From: JBCCFW01 sp039029535
GTDB lineage: Bacteria; Acidobacteriota; JBCCFW01
Assembly (NCBI GenBank): GCA_039029535.1
Contig: JBCCFW010000081.1
Location: 1-32,852 of the forward strand
Reading direction: 5' to 3'
DNA: 32,852 nucleotides
Both the position numbers and the translations under genes were made by a program. The notes under the pieces are model-generated. The model was not told the DNA's origin. It worked only from the letters and a program-made list of their open reading frames with translations, and ran no database searches. This document shows, in pieces, positions 1-6,489 of this stretch (position 1 is the stretch's first letter; each line of letters begins with the position of its first letter).

Positions 1-879
1 AGAACCGAAGAGGACTTCCCAGAGCTCCATCGTGCCGACCACGCCAGCACCCGCGTCGAGCGTGGCCTTCACCGTGGAGGCAATCCGCTTCTCGTCGATC
101 TCGCCGGCCAGCTTGCCGAGCTCGAAGAGACCGAGCTCCTCCGTGCGCGACGGGTCCTCGACCAGCGCCTCCACGTAACCGTCGAGGTGATCGATGGTCC
201 GCTGACCCTTCTTCAACGCATCCCACAGTCCAACCTCGTTGGGCACGTGACCGGAGAACTCGAGGCCGACTTCCGTGGCTGTGCTGGCGATGGCATCGAA
301 GACCGCGGGGCTGAGCTGCTCGTGCACCTTGAGGTGGTCGAAGCCCTTCTTCGCCGCCTCGCGCACGAGCTCCTCGGCCTTCTCGGCGTTCCTGACGAAA
401 TGACCGTGGAGCATGGGTGCGCAGACGAGCAACCTTGGTCCGATGACCTCGCCCTTCGCCACCGCATCACGGAGCGGGAGGTGCTGCGGACCACCCTGCA
501 TCCCCCGCACGAGCGTCACGCCGTTGGCCACGTACAGGAAGAGGAAGGACTGGGTGAGCTCGCTGTCGGCCTCCTGGGGGTAGTGGCCGTGCATCTCCGA
601 GACGCCGGGCATGAGGTACTTGCCCTGCGCCTTGATGACCTGCGCCTTCTTGCCGGCGCGGGCGGTCCGGGTCGGGTGGACGGCGACGATGCGTCCGTCC
701 TTGACGAAGACGTCGTGATTCTCGAGGACCCGCTCCCGGTCCATTGGGAGGACGTTGGCGCCGAGGAACACCGTGTCGGCGTCGACGCGCTGCCGCTTGG
801 CGGCGGCCTCCTGGGCGAAGCACGGGCTCAGGGCCAGGACGAGCAAGAGGGCGAGGAGCGAGGCAGGGCGGGAGATCAT
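1..879 (-). CDS. Exported amidohydrolase, imidazolonepropionase-like (C-terminus off the left edge)
   Basis: The 293 visible residues start at ATG 879, with GGAG about 8 bases upstream. Residues 1-22 form a signal peptide ending near CFAQ. A short beta region (about 33-88) leads into MPGVSEMHGHYP, whose HxH (H97, H99) is the first metal-ligand pair of the amidohydrolase superfamily. GVTLVRG follows at 121-126, then a lysine in DHLKVHE (K184), and two further candidate ligands, H211 (SGHVP) and H231 (IDHLDGY). This order fits the metal-dependent imidazolonepropionase/prolidase-like subgroup, which hydrolyses C-N bonds in varied substrates; the substrate here cannot be read. The last metal-binding Asp lies beyond the window. 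It is the third gene of a minus-strand run behind a sigma-54 promoter, 85 bases after the flavoprotein gene. Confidence 0.85.
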   Translation of the reverse strand, partial: MISRPASLLALLLVLALSPCFAQEAAAKRQRVDADTVFLGANVLPMDRERVLENHDVFVKDGRIVAVHPTRTARAGKKAQVIKAQGKYLMPGVSEMHGHYPQEADSELTQSFLFLYVANGVTLVRGMQGGPQHLPLRDAVAKGEVIGPRLLVCAPMLHGHFVRNAEKAEELVREAAKKGFDHLKVHEQLSPAVFDAIASTATEVGLEFSGHVPNEVGLWDALKKGQRTIDHLDGYVEALVEDPSRTEELGLFELGKLAGEIDEKRIASTVKATLDAGAGVVGTMELWEVLFGS

Positions 880-964
880 GGCGGGGCTCCGGCGAGAAGG
901 GGCTTGAACGATCCTACGCTCGCGCCCTGATGGGAGATCCCGTTTCTCGCTGGAGCCCGTCGCT

Positions 965-1531
965 TCAGGCCGCTCCCGGCCCGTCGCCGCTGCCTCGGAG
1001 GGTGACGAGCTCCTCGACCGTGTAGCGCGGCACGACGTGCTGAGGGCAGTTGGCGTCCCAGGCCTCGATGGTGAAGCGGAGGGCGCGCTCCGGTCGTGCC
1101 TGGTACTCCGGATCCACGAGTGACTCGAGCAGCGCCTCGTCGTCCTCCACCATCTCGGCTCGGCCCCAGATCTTGATGCGCTGTCGGTTCGGGTAGTCCA
1201 TCAGGAAGAGAAAGGCCTGATCGTTCTCGCTCAGGTTCCCCACCGAGATGTACTGCCGGTTGCCCGCGAAGTCGGCGAAGGCGAGGGTGTGCTCGTCGAG
1301 GACCTTGAGGAAGCCCTTGGGTCCTCCGCGATGTTGGATGTACGGCCTACCGTCCGAGCTGGCCGTGGCCAGGTAGAACGAGTCGCGCTCCGCGAGGAAC
1401 GCCGCCAGGTCTTCGGTGACCGTGGACTGCCAACCTCCCTTCTCTTCGAAGCGGGCGTAGCCCCCCCGAGAGCCTCGCTCTTCTTGAGCCTTCTTCACGG
1501 ACGCGCTGAACATGACGTCGCCTGGTCGCAT
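965..1531 (-). CDS. Pyridoxamine-phosphate-oxidase-like (PPOX) FMN-binding protein
   Basis: A 188-residue cytoplasmic protein with the split-barrel flavin-binding fold of the COG3576-type predicted flavin-nucleotide-binding proteins. The core is FYLATASSDGRPYIQHRGG (about 52-70), then GFLKVLDEHTLAFADFAGN, and a second strand block with FLMDYPNRQRIKIWGRAEM, where PPOX barrels bind the FMN phosphate. The C-terminal CPQHVVPRYT segment is typical of this subgroup. Members are usually FMN-dependent oxidoreductases of unknown substrate. The start at 1531 is supported by AGGAGAG about 7 bases upstream; a second in-frame Met six codons later is less well placed. It begins 30 bases after the hydrolase gene, so it is very likely co-transcribed from the sigma-54 promoter at 2623-2637. 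Confidence 0.88.
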   Translation of the reverse strand: MRPGDVMFSASVKKAQEERGSRGGYARFEEKGGWQSTVTEDLAAFLAERDSFYLATASSDGRPYIQHRGGPKGFLKVLDEHTLAFADFAGNRQYISVGNLSENDQAFLFLMDYPNRQRIKIWGRAEMVEDDEALLESLVDPEYQARPERALRFTIEAWDANCPQHVVPRYTVEELVTLRGSGDGPGAA

Positions 1532-1561
1532 GGTGACTCTCCTCTCGATGGGATGACGGGC

Positions 1562-2551
1562 TCAGGACTTGCGAGCGCGGCCGCGACGACGTGAGCTCGG
1601 CTTCTTCTTCTCGAGCACCTTGCGATCGAGGAAGCTCAGCATGAGCTCGGCGATGCGATCGCCGTCCTCCTCCAACGCGAAGTGACCGGTGTCGAGAAGA
1701 TGAAACTCGATGTCCTTCAGGTCGCGTCGGTAGGGATGGGCGCCTTCGGCCGGGAAGATGGGATCGTTCTTCCCCCAGACCACCAGCGTGGGCGGCTGAT
1801 GCTTGCGGAGGAAGGCCTGCCACCGTGGGTAGAGCGGCGGGTTCGTGCCGTAGTCGAAGAAGAGCTCGAGCTGGATCTCCTGGTTGCCCGGTCGATCGAG
1901 CCCGGCCTGAGCCAGGGTCCAGGCGTCGGGGCTGATGGCCTCGACGTCGCGCACGCCTGCGACGTACTGCCAGCGAGTCGCCTCCAGCTTCAGGAAGTCA
2001 CGCAGGGGCGCCGTGGTCTCCGGCGTCCGGTCCTTCCAGTACGCGCGGATCGGATCCCAGAACTCACGCAGGCCTTCCTGATACGCGTTGCCGTTCTGAA
2101 CGATGAGGGACTGGACACGTTCGGGATGCGCCGTGGCGAGCCGGAAGCCCACCGGCGCGCCGTAGTCCATGACGTAGAGGCTGTAACGCGTCACTCCGAG
2201 CCGACCGACGAGCTTGTCGACGATGTCGGTGAGCGAGTCGAAGCTGTAGTCGAACTCGTCGACTGACGGCATCGAGCTCGCGCCGAAGCCCGGGTAGTCA
2301 GGGGCGATGACGTGGTAACGCTGCGCCAGCTCGGGGATGAGGTCGCGGAACATGTGCGACGAGGTGGGGAAGCCATGGAGCAACAGCACGACCGGCGCGT
2401 CGGCTGGACCGGCTTCGCGGTAGGCGATGTCGAGGCCGTCGATGACGGTCGAGCGGTAGCGGACGTCGGAAGCGAGGGCGCTGACGCTCAGGCTCAGCGC
2501 GAGCAGGGCGAGGGCGAGGAGGGTCTTCGGTCGAAGGCTCGGGACGGTCAT
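1562..2551 (-). CDS. Exported alpha/beta hydrolase with Asp nucleophile (epoxide-hydrolase/dehalogenase type)
   Basis: 329 residues from ATG 2551, chosen because GGAGAG lies upstream at good spacing and a signal peptide (residues 1-28, ending ALAS) follows directly; the reading frame stays open further upstream but without such signals. The oxyanion segment is LLLHGFPTSSHMF (57-69). The nucleophile elbow reads YVMDYGAP, so the nucleophile is Asp129, as in epoxide hydrolases and haloalkane dehalogenases, not a serine. WGKNDPIF (D263) and DTGHFAL (H290) complete a triad. VQNGNAYQEGL and WDPIRAYW match the epoxide-hydrolase-like subgroup. The tail is strongly basic (EKKKPSSRRRGRARKS), which is unusual for an exported enzyme. 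It is the first gene downstream of its own -24/-12 promoter with three activator sites. The exact substrate (epoxide, halide or ester) cannot be told. Confidence 0.87.
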   Translation of the reverse strand: MTVPSLRPKTLLALALLALSLSVSALASDVRYRSTVIDGLDIAYREAGPADAPVVLLLHGFPTSSHMFRDLIPELAQRYHVIAPDYPGFGASSMPSVDEFDYSFDSLTDIVDKLVGRLGVTRYSLYVMDYGAPVGFRLATAHPERVQSLIVQNGNAYQEGLREFWDPIRAYWKDRTPETTAPLRDFLKLEATRWQYVAGVRDVEAISPDAWTLAQAGLDRPGNQEIQLELFFDYGTNPPLYPRWQAFLRKHQPPTLVVWGKNDPIFPAEGAHPYRRDLKDIEFHLLDTGHFALEEDGDRIAELMLSFLDRKVLEKKKPSSRRRGRARKS

Positions 2552-2622
2552 GGGGGTCTCTCCGGATCGGGCCGGGGAGCATCCCCGGTCGGCGTCGGAT
2601 GGCGACGTTGCGATCCACGAGA

Positions 2623-2637
2623 GCAAGTGAGGTGCCA
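2623..2637 (-). promoter_or_regulatory. Sigma-54 (-24/-12) promoter of the hydrolase operon
   Basis: On the minus strand this reads TGGCAC-CTCAC-TTGC, with the GG and GC doublets separated by 10 bases as sigma-54 requires, followed by TC exactly as in the promoter at 4522. The expected transcript start is about 60 bases before the hydrolase ATG at 2551. Confidence 0.85.
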
Positions 2638-2657
2638 GGGGAAGTAGCTCGTCACCT

Positions 2658-2680
2658 AAGTCATTGGAAATGAATGACTT
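2658..2680. repeat. Inverted repeat between activator sites and sigma-54 promoter
   Basis: AAGTCATT and AATGACTT form perfect 8-base arms with a 7-base spacer. The repeat sits in the relatively AT-rich stretch between the three upstream dyads and the promoter, where a bending protein such as IHF often acts. It has no counterpart in the rightward promoter region, so its role is unknown. Confidence 0.5.
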
Positions 2681-2709
2681 GACGACTGGATCTGAGAGGT
2701 AGCCGTCAG

Positions 2710-2762
2710 CGCGAGATGTCGCGATTCACGAAATGTCGATGACATGTAAACGAAATTTCGTG
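2710..2762 (-). promoter_or_regulatory. Three tandem activator-binding dyads (enhancer) upstream of the hydrolase operon
   Basis: Three copies resembling the dyad CACGAAATTTCGTG: 2749-2762 (13 of 14 identical), 2727-2740 (11 of 14) and 2710-2723 (10 of 14). Centre-to-centre distances are 22 and then 17 bases toward the promoter, and the nearest centre is about 79 bases from the TGGCAC element. The set lies just after the stop of the activator gene. The same layout recurs at 4398-4450. Confidence 0.82.
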
Positions 2763-2784
2763 ACTCTGGTGCTCGGTCCCTGGC

Positions 2785-4386
2785 TCAGCTCCGGCGCGGC
2801 TTGCGGACGCCCATGACCTTCATCCGCGAGCTGAGCGTCGACGGCTTGAGGCCGAGGAGGGCGGCGGCGCCGTCGGGTCCGTTGACCTTGCCGTCCGTTC
2901 GTTCGAGCGCCGCCGCGATGTTGTCGCGCTCGAAGAGACGCATCTCGGCGTCGGTGAGGATCGCGCGCTCGGCGGGCTCGTCCTGGTCAGTGGTTGGCTC
3001 GACGACCTCGGTGGCGGTGGGCAGGGCGAGCTCCAGGGCGAGACGGTCTCCAGTGGAGAGGATGACGGCGCGCTCGATGACGTTCTGCAGCTCACGGATG
3101 TTGCCGGGCCAGTCGCGGCTTTCGAGCTGCTGAACCTGTCCCTTGGTGAGACGGGGAAGCTCTCGCTTGAGTCGCTCCGCCGACAACCGGAGGAAGTGAG
3201 CGGCGAGCGGCCCGATGTCGACCTTGCGCTCACGCAGCGGAGGCAGGTCGATGGGGAAGACGCTGAGACGGTAGTAGAGGTCCTGGCGGAAGCGCCCTTC
3301 CGTGGCGTCTTCCTTGAGACAGCGGTTGGTCGCGGCGACCACGCGCACGTCGACGCTGCGGGTCGACTCGTCGCCGATGCGTTCGAAGGTGCCTTCTTGC
3401 AGGACTCGCAGGAGCTTGCCCTGGAGCTCCAGCGGGATCTCCCCGATCTCGTCGAGGAAGATCGTCCCACCGTCGGCGAGCTCGAAGCGTCCGGTGCGAT
3501 CGCGATGGGCTCCGGTGAAGGATCCACGGACGTGTCCGAAGAACTCGCTCTCGAAGAGATCCTTCGGGATTGAGGCGCAATTCACGCGAACGAGCGGTCG
3601 ATCGCGGCGCGTGCTCTGCTCGTGGATCGCCTGGGCGGCGAGCTCCTTGCCGGTGCCCGACTCACCGAGGATGAGAACGCTCGAGTCGGTCGCGGCGACC
3701 AGCTCGATCTTGCGAAGCACGCCTTGCAAGGCCGGGCTCTCACCGACGATCTCACCGAAGGATCTTGCCTCGGCAACCTCGGAGCGGAGGTAGTCGCGTT
3801 CTTCCTCCAGCCGCCGCCGAAGACAGGCGATCTCCTCGAACGCGCGCGCGTTGGCGATGGCGACCGCGGCGTGGTCGGCGAAGCTCCGCAGCCAGGCGTG
3901 GTCGTCATCGGTGATGACCGCGCGCGAGAACACGCCGAGCACGCCCAGCGTTTCGCCCCGAAACACGAGTGGCTGACCGGCGAAGCTCCGAATGCCCTCG
4001 GCCTGCATCCACTCGGGCTTGGCGACCCAGCGATCGCTGGCCTGCGCGTCGTCGACGAGGAGCCCCTCGCCGGTGGCTCCCACGTGGCCGACCTTGCGCA
4101 CGCCCAGGGGGAAGCGCCGGAACTCGCCGTCGATCCCATTCCAGTCGTCGCCCGGATCGCTCGGATGCCCCGCGCTGGCGACCAGGTGGAGGCAGGTGCG
4201 TCGGTCCCGGCACTCGGCGGCCATCCGACAGGTGTCACACGAATCTCCGGGGGCCTCGAGCCAGAGACGTGCGAGCGCGACGTCGGGCGTGGAGCCGAGG
4301 CCCGTGACGATCTGCTCGAGGGCGATGTCGACGGAGCGGGCCTCCGAGGAGGCGAGCAAGACGGACTGGAGGGCGCGGAAGTCCAT
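2785..4386 (-). CDS. Sigma-54-dependent activator, GAF-AAA-Fis (FhlA/NorR-like)
   Basis: 533 residues from ATG 4386; a TTG further upstream is less likely because it lies inside an operator. The GAF sensor domain spans about 15-185 and contains a four-cysteine cluster (C50, C53, C59, C65; SCDTC and RRTCLHLVASAG). A helical linker (184-208) leads to the AAA+ domain: Walker A GESGTGKE (241-248), the sigma-54 contact loop as GSFTGA (288-293) instead of GAFTGA, Walker B GGTIFLDEIGE (306-316), and sensor region VVAATNR (349-355). The C-terminal Fis helix-turn-helix (about 490-525) has GKVNGPDGAAALLG, the FhlA-type form. It should bind the dyads on both sides of its gene and open the two sigma-54 promoters. 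One dyad lies 12 bases before its start codon and a half-site (ATTCGTGAA, 4385-4393) overlaps the ATG, so autoregulation is likely. The ligand is unknown; a metal or Fe-S site in the GAF domain is possible. Confidence 0.93.
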   Translation of the reverse strand: MDFRALQSVLLASSEARSVDIALEQIVTGLGSTPDVALARLWLEAPGDSCDTCRMAAECRDRRTCLHLVASAGHPSDPGDDWNGIDGEFRRFPLGVRKVGHVGATGEGLLVDDAQASDRWVAKPEWMQAEGIRSFAGQPLVFRGETLGVLGVFSRAVITDDDHAWLRSFADHAAVAIANARAFEEIACLRRRLEEERDYLRSEVAEARSFGEIVGESPALQGVLRKIELVAATDSSVLILGESGTGKELAAQAIHEQSTRRDRPLVRVNCASIPKDLFESEFFGHVRGSFTGAHRDRTGRFELADGGTIFLDEIGEIPLELQGKLLRVLQEGTFERIGDESTRSVDVRVVAATNRCLKEDATEGRFRQDLYYRLSVFPIDLPPLRERKVDIGPLAAHFLRLSAERLKRELPRLTKGQVQQLESRDWPGNIRELQNVIERAVILSTGDRLALELALPTATEVVEPTTDQDEPAERAILTDAEMRLFERDNIAAALERTDGKVNGPDGAAALLGLKPSTLSSRMKVMGVRKPRRS

Positions 4387-4397
4387 TCGTGAAGCTA

Positions 4398-4450
4398 CAC
4401 GACATTTCGTGAACAAGGTCGTGAGATGTCGTGAATCACGAAATTTCGTG
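4398..4450 (+). promoter_or_regulatory. Three tandem activator-binding dyads (enhancer) upstream of the AhpD-like gene
   Basis: The best copy is a perfect 16-base dyad at 4436-4451 (core CACGAAATTTCGTG at 4437-4450). The others are 4398-4411 (CACGACATTTCGTG) and a weaker one at 4420-4433. Centres are 22 and then 17 bases apart toward the promoter, and the nearest is about 79 bases from TGGCAC at 4522. The sites also cover the region just before the activator's own start. Confidence 0.87.
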
Positions 4451-4521
4451 AATGCGCAGTGGACCGGTGATCATCGCTCATTTCACTGATAAGAAGCAGC
4501 TTGTGGCTCTCCCAAGCTCTC

Positions 4522-4537
4522 TGGCACGCCGGTTGCT
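4522..4537 (+). promoter_or_regulatory. Sigma-54 (-24/-12) promoter of the AhpD-like gene
   Basis: TGGCAC-GCCGG-TTGC followed by TC gives a near-consensus -24/-12 element with the correct 10-base gap between GG and GC. The expected transcript start is about 54 bases before ATG 4602. Confidence 0.88.
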
Positions 4538-4601
4538 CTTGGTGTCGGCAGGACGGCGATGACCGCCGCCCACGGTCCCGATGACCAGAGGATTCCCCGA
4601 C

Positions 4602-5183
4602 ATGACCACGACCTTCCCGCAGCACACCCTGGAGACCGCCCCGACCGAGTCCCGCCCTCATCTCGAGACGGTGAAGAAGGCCTACGGCTCCATCCCCAAT
4701 CTCATGGCGACCTTCGCCGGCTCGCCGGCCCTGCTCGAGGGTTACCTCGCCCTGGGCGACATCTTCGACTCGCTCACGGCCTTCGACGCGACCGAGCGTC
4801 AGGTCGTCCTGCTCGCGACGAGCTACGAGAACGAGTGCGACTACTGCATGGCGGCCCACACGGCCATCGCCGGCATGCAAGGCGTCGACGCCGACGTCAT
4901 CGAGAGCCTTCGCAAGGGTGAGCCGCTCGCGGACACCAAGCTCCGCGCGCTGCACGACTTCACGCAGGCGGTCGTTGCCAAGCGTGGCTGGGTGGAGGAC
5001 GACGACGTCCAGGCCTTCATCACTGCGGGCTACACGAAGCGGCACGTCCTCGAGGTCGTTCTCGGAGTCGGCCTCAAGACCCTGAGCAACTTCACCAACC
5101 ACGTGGCGCAGACGCCGCTCGACGCGCAGTTCAAGAAGTTCGAGTGGTCGCGACCGGCGGCCACCGCCAGCGCCAGCGCGTGA
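4602..5183 (+). CDS. Carboxymuconolactone decarboxylase/AhpD-family protein
   Basis: 193 residues, all-helical. The active-site motif is YENECDYCMAAHTA: redox-pair cysteines C79 and C82 (CxxC) with H86 four residues later and acidic residues just before, as in alkylhydroperoxidase AhpD and the peroxidase-related branch of the CMD family. This suggests a thiol-dependent peroxidase or disulfide reductase rather than a true lactone decarboxylase, which lacks the CxxC. ATG 4602 is chosen because AGAGGA lies about 8 bases upstream; an earlier in-frame ATG at 4581 has no such site. It is the first gene after a sigma-54 promoter and three activator dyads, so it is the prime target of the divergent activator. 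The tail is a short Ala/Ser run without function that can be seen. Confidence 0.92.
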   Translation: MTTTFPQHTLETAPTESRPHLETVKKAYGSIPNLMATFAGSPALLEGYLALGDIFDSLTAFDATERQVVLLATSYENECDYCMAAHTAIAGMQGVDADVIESLRKGEPLADTKLRALHDFTQAVVAKRGWVEDDDVQAFITAGYTKRHVLEVVLGVGLKTLSNFTNHVAQTPLDAQFKKFEWSRPAATASASA

Positions 5184-5194
5184 GCTGCGCCACG

Positions 5195-5226
5195 ACGCCG
5201 GGGAGCGGGTCGCCGTTCCCCGGCGT
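5195..5226 (+). terminator. Hairpin between the AhpD-like and thiolase genes
   Basis: ACGCCGGGGA pairs perfectly with TCCCCGGCGT around a 12-base loop. No T-run follows, so it is either a weak terminator/attenuator or an mRNA-stabilising hairpin that adjusts thiolase expression relative to the first gene. Confidence 0.5.
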
Positions 5227-5271
5227 CACGAGGAGAACGAGGACTTGAGGTCGTGACGTCAGGAGCGAGCG

Positions 5272-6402
5272 ATGTACGAGAACGGCAGCAGGAGAGTGGC
5301 GGTGGTGGCGGGCTTGCGAACGCCCTTCGTGAAGTCCCGCACGCACTTCGAAGACTTCAGTCCCCTGAAGTTGTCCACGCCAGTGGTCGAGGGCCTTCTC
5401 GACCGTGCCGACGTCGATCCCGCGACCGTGCAACTCCTCGTGGCTGGCGCGGTCGTCCCCGAACCGGGTCGTCCCAACCTCGCGCGCGAGATCGTGCTCG
5501 AGACGGACTTACCCCGAAGCCTCGATGCTTGGACGCTGTCGTCCTACTGCATCACCGGACTGCGAGCCGTCACGTCGGTGGCGGAGGCCATCGCTGCCGG
5601 ACGCATCGACTCAGGGATCGCGCTGGGCGTCGAGTCCCTGTCGTCAGCCACCCGCGACACGTTCCGTGAGCCGAGCACCGGCTTGCTGATGGGCGAGCAC
5701 GCCGAGATCACGCGGCGGGCCTGGGAGATCACCAGAGAGGATCAAGACCGCTGGGCCTTCGAGAGTCATCGACGAGCGGTCGCCGCGCAGGAGCGGATGT
5801 CCTCACGTCTCTTGCCCCTGGCCGGAGCCGAGTCCGACACCGGTCCACGTCCGGACACGTCACGAGCGGCGCTCGCCGGTCTGAAGCCGGCGTTCGGTGA
5901 CGACGGGACCATCACGGCCGGCAGCGCGTCACCCATCAGCGACGGTGCGGCCGCGGTGCTCCTCATGAGCGAGGAGCGTGCTCGTCGCGAGGGTCGTGAG
6001 CCGCTGGCGTTCCTTCGCGCCTCGGAGTTCGGCGGCGTCGACATCGTGGACGGCCTGCTCATGGCGCCGGGTGTCATCGTGCCGCGCTTGCTCAACCGCA
6101 TCGGCGTCCCCCTGCACTGCCTCGACCTCATCGAGATCCACGAGGCCTTCGCGGCACAGGTCCTTGCCAACGTTCGTGCGTGGGAGCGCGGCTGGAAGGA
6201 GCCGGCGCTGGGCGAGATCGACTGGGACGTCGTCAACGTGAACGGTGGTTCCGTCGCGCTGGGTCACCCCTGGTCGGCGACGGGCGTCCGTCTCGTCTCC
6301 AACCTGGCCTACGAGATGGCGGAGCGCGACGTCACGCGGGGTCTCATCAGCGCCTGTGCTGGTGGGGGGTTGGGAGGAGCCCTGTTGCTCGAGCGGCGCT
6401 GA
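5272..6402 (+). CDS. Thiolase (acetyl-CoA acyltransferase family)
   Basis: 376 residues with the full thiolase catalytic set. The nucleophile Cys93 is in SSYCITGLRAV, His290 in EIHEAFAAQ, His332 in GGSVALGHPWSATG, and the proton-shuttle Cys362 in CAGGGLGGA. MGEHAEITRRAWEITREDQD and SDGAAAVLLMS are also family blocks. It should catalyse thiolytic cleavage of 3-ketoacyl-CoA or the reverse condensation. It is shorter than the roughly 390-430 residues usual for the family, and the usual N in the block before SDGAA is a Ser. The start at 5272 has AGGAG upstream. It follows the AhpD-like gene by 88 bases on the same strand, with a hairpin in between, so it is probably but not surely part of the sigma-54 regulon. 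Confidence 0.92.
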   Translation: MYENGSRRVAVVAGLRTPFVKSRTHFEDFSPLKLSTPVVEGLLDRADVDPATVQLLVAGAVVPEPGRPNLAREIVLETDLPRSLDAWTLSSYCITGLRAVTSVAEAIAAGRIDSGIALGVESLSSATRDTFREPSTGLLMGEHAEITRRAWEITREDQDRWAFESHRRAVAAQERMSSRLLPLAGAESDTGPRPDTSRAALAGLKPAFGDDGTITAGSASPISDGAAAVLLMSEERARREGREPLAFLRASEFGGVDIVDGLLMAPGVIVPRLLNRIGVPLHCLDLIEIHEAFAAQVLANVRAWERGWKEPALGEIDWDVVNVNGGSVALGHPWSATGVRLVSNLAYEMAERDVTRGLISACAGGGLGGALLLERR

Positions 6403-6489
6403 ACGGTGAGCAGTCAGCGCTCCTGGTCGTGGTGATGGGCCTACACTGGGGTCTCGATTCAACGGTTCCTGACGTCACTCGGTTCTTCC

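Noticed and set aside
187..930. Long plus-strand reading frame opposite the amidohydrolase
   Set aside because: Its product is low-complexity and rich in Glu, Gly, Arg and Leu, while the minus strand shows a signal peptide and metal-ligand motifs; it is a shadow in GC-rich DNA.
4453..4521. IHF site between enhancer and promoter
   Set aside because: TATCAG on the minus strand near 4487 starts like the IHF consensus, but the second half does not match, so it is too weak to list.
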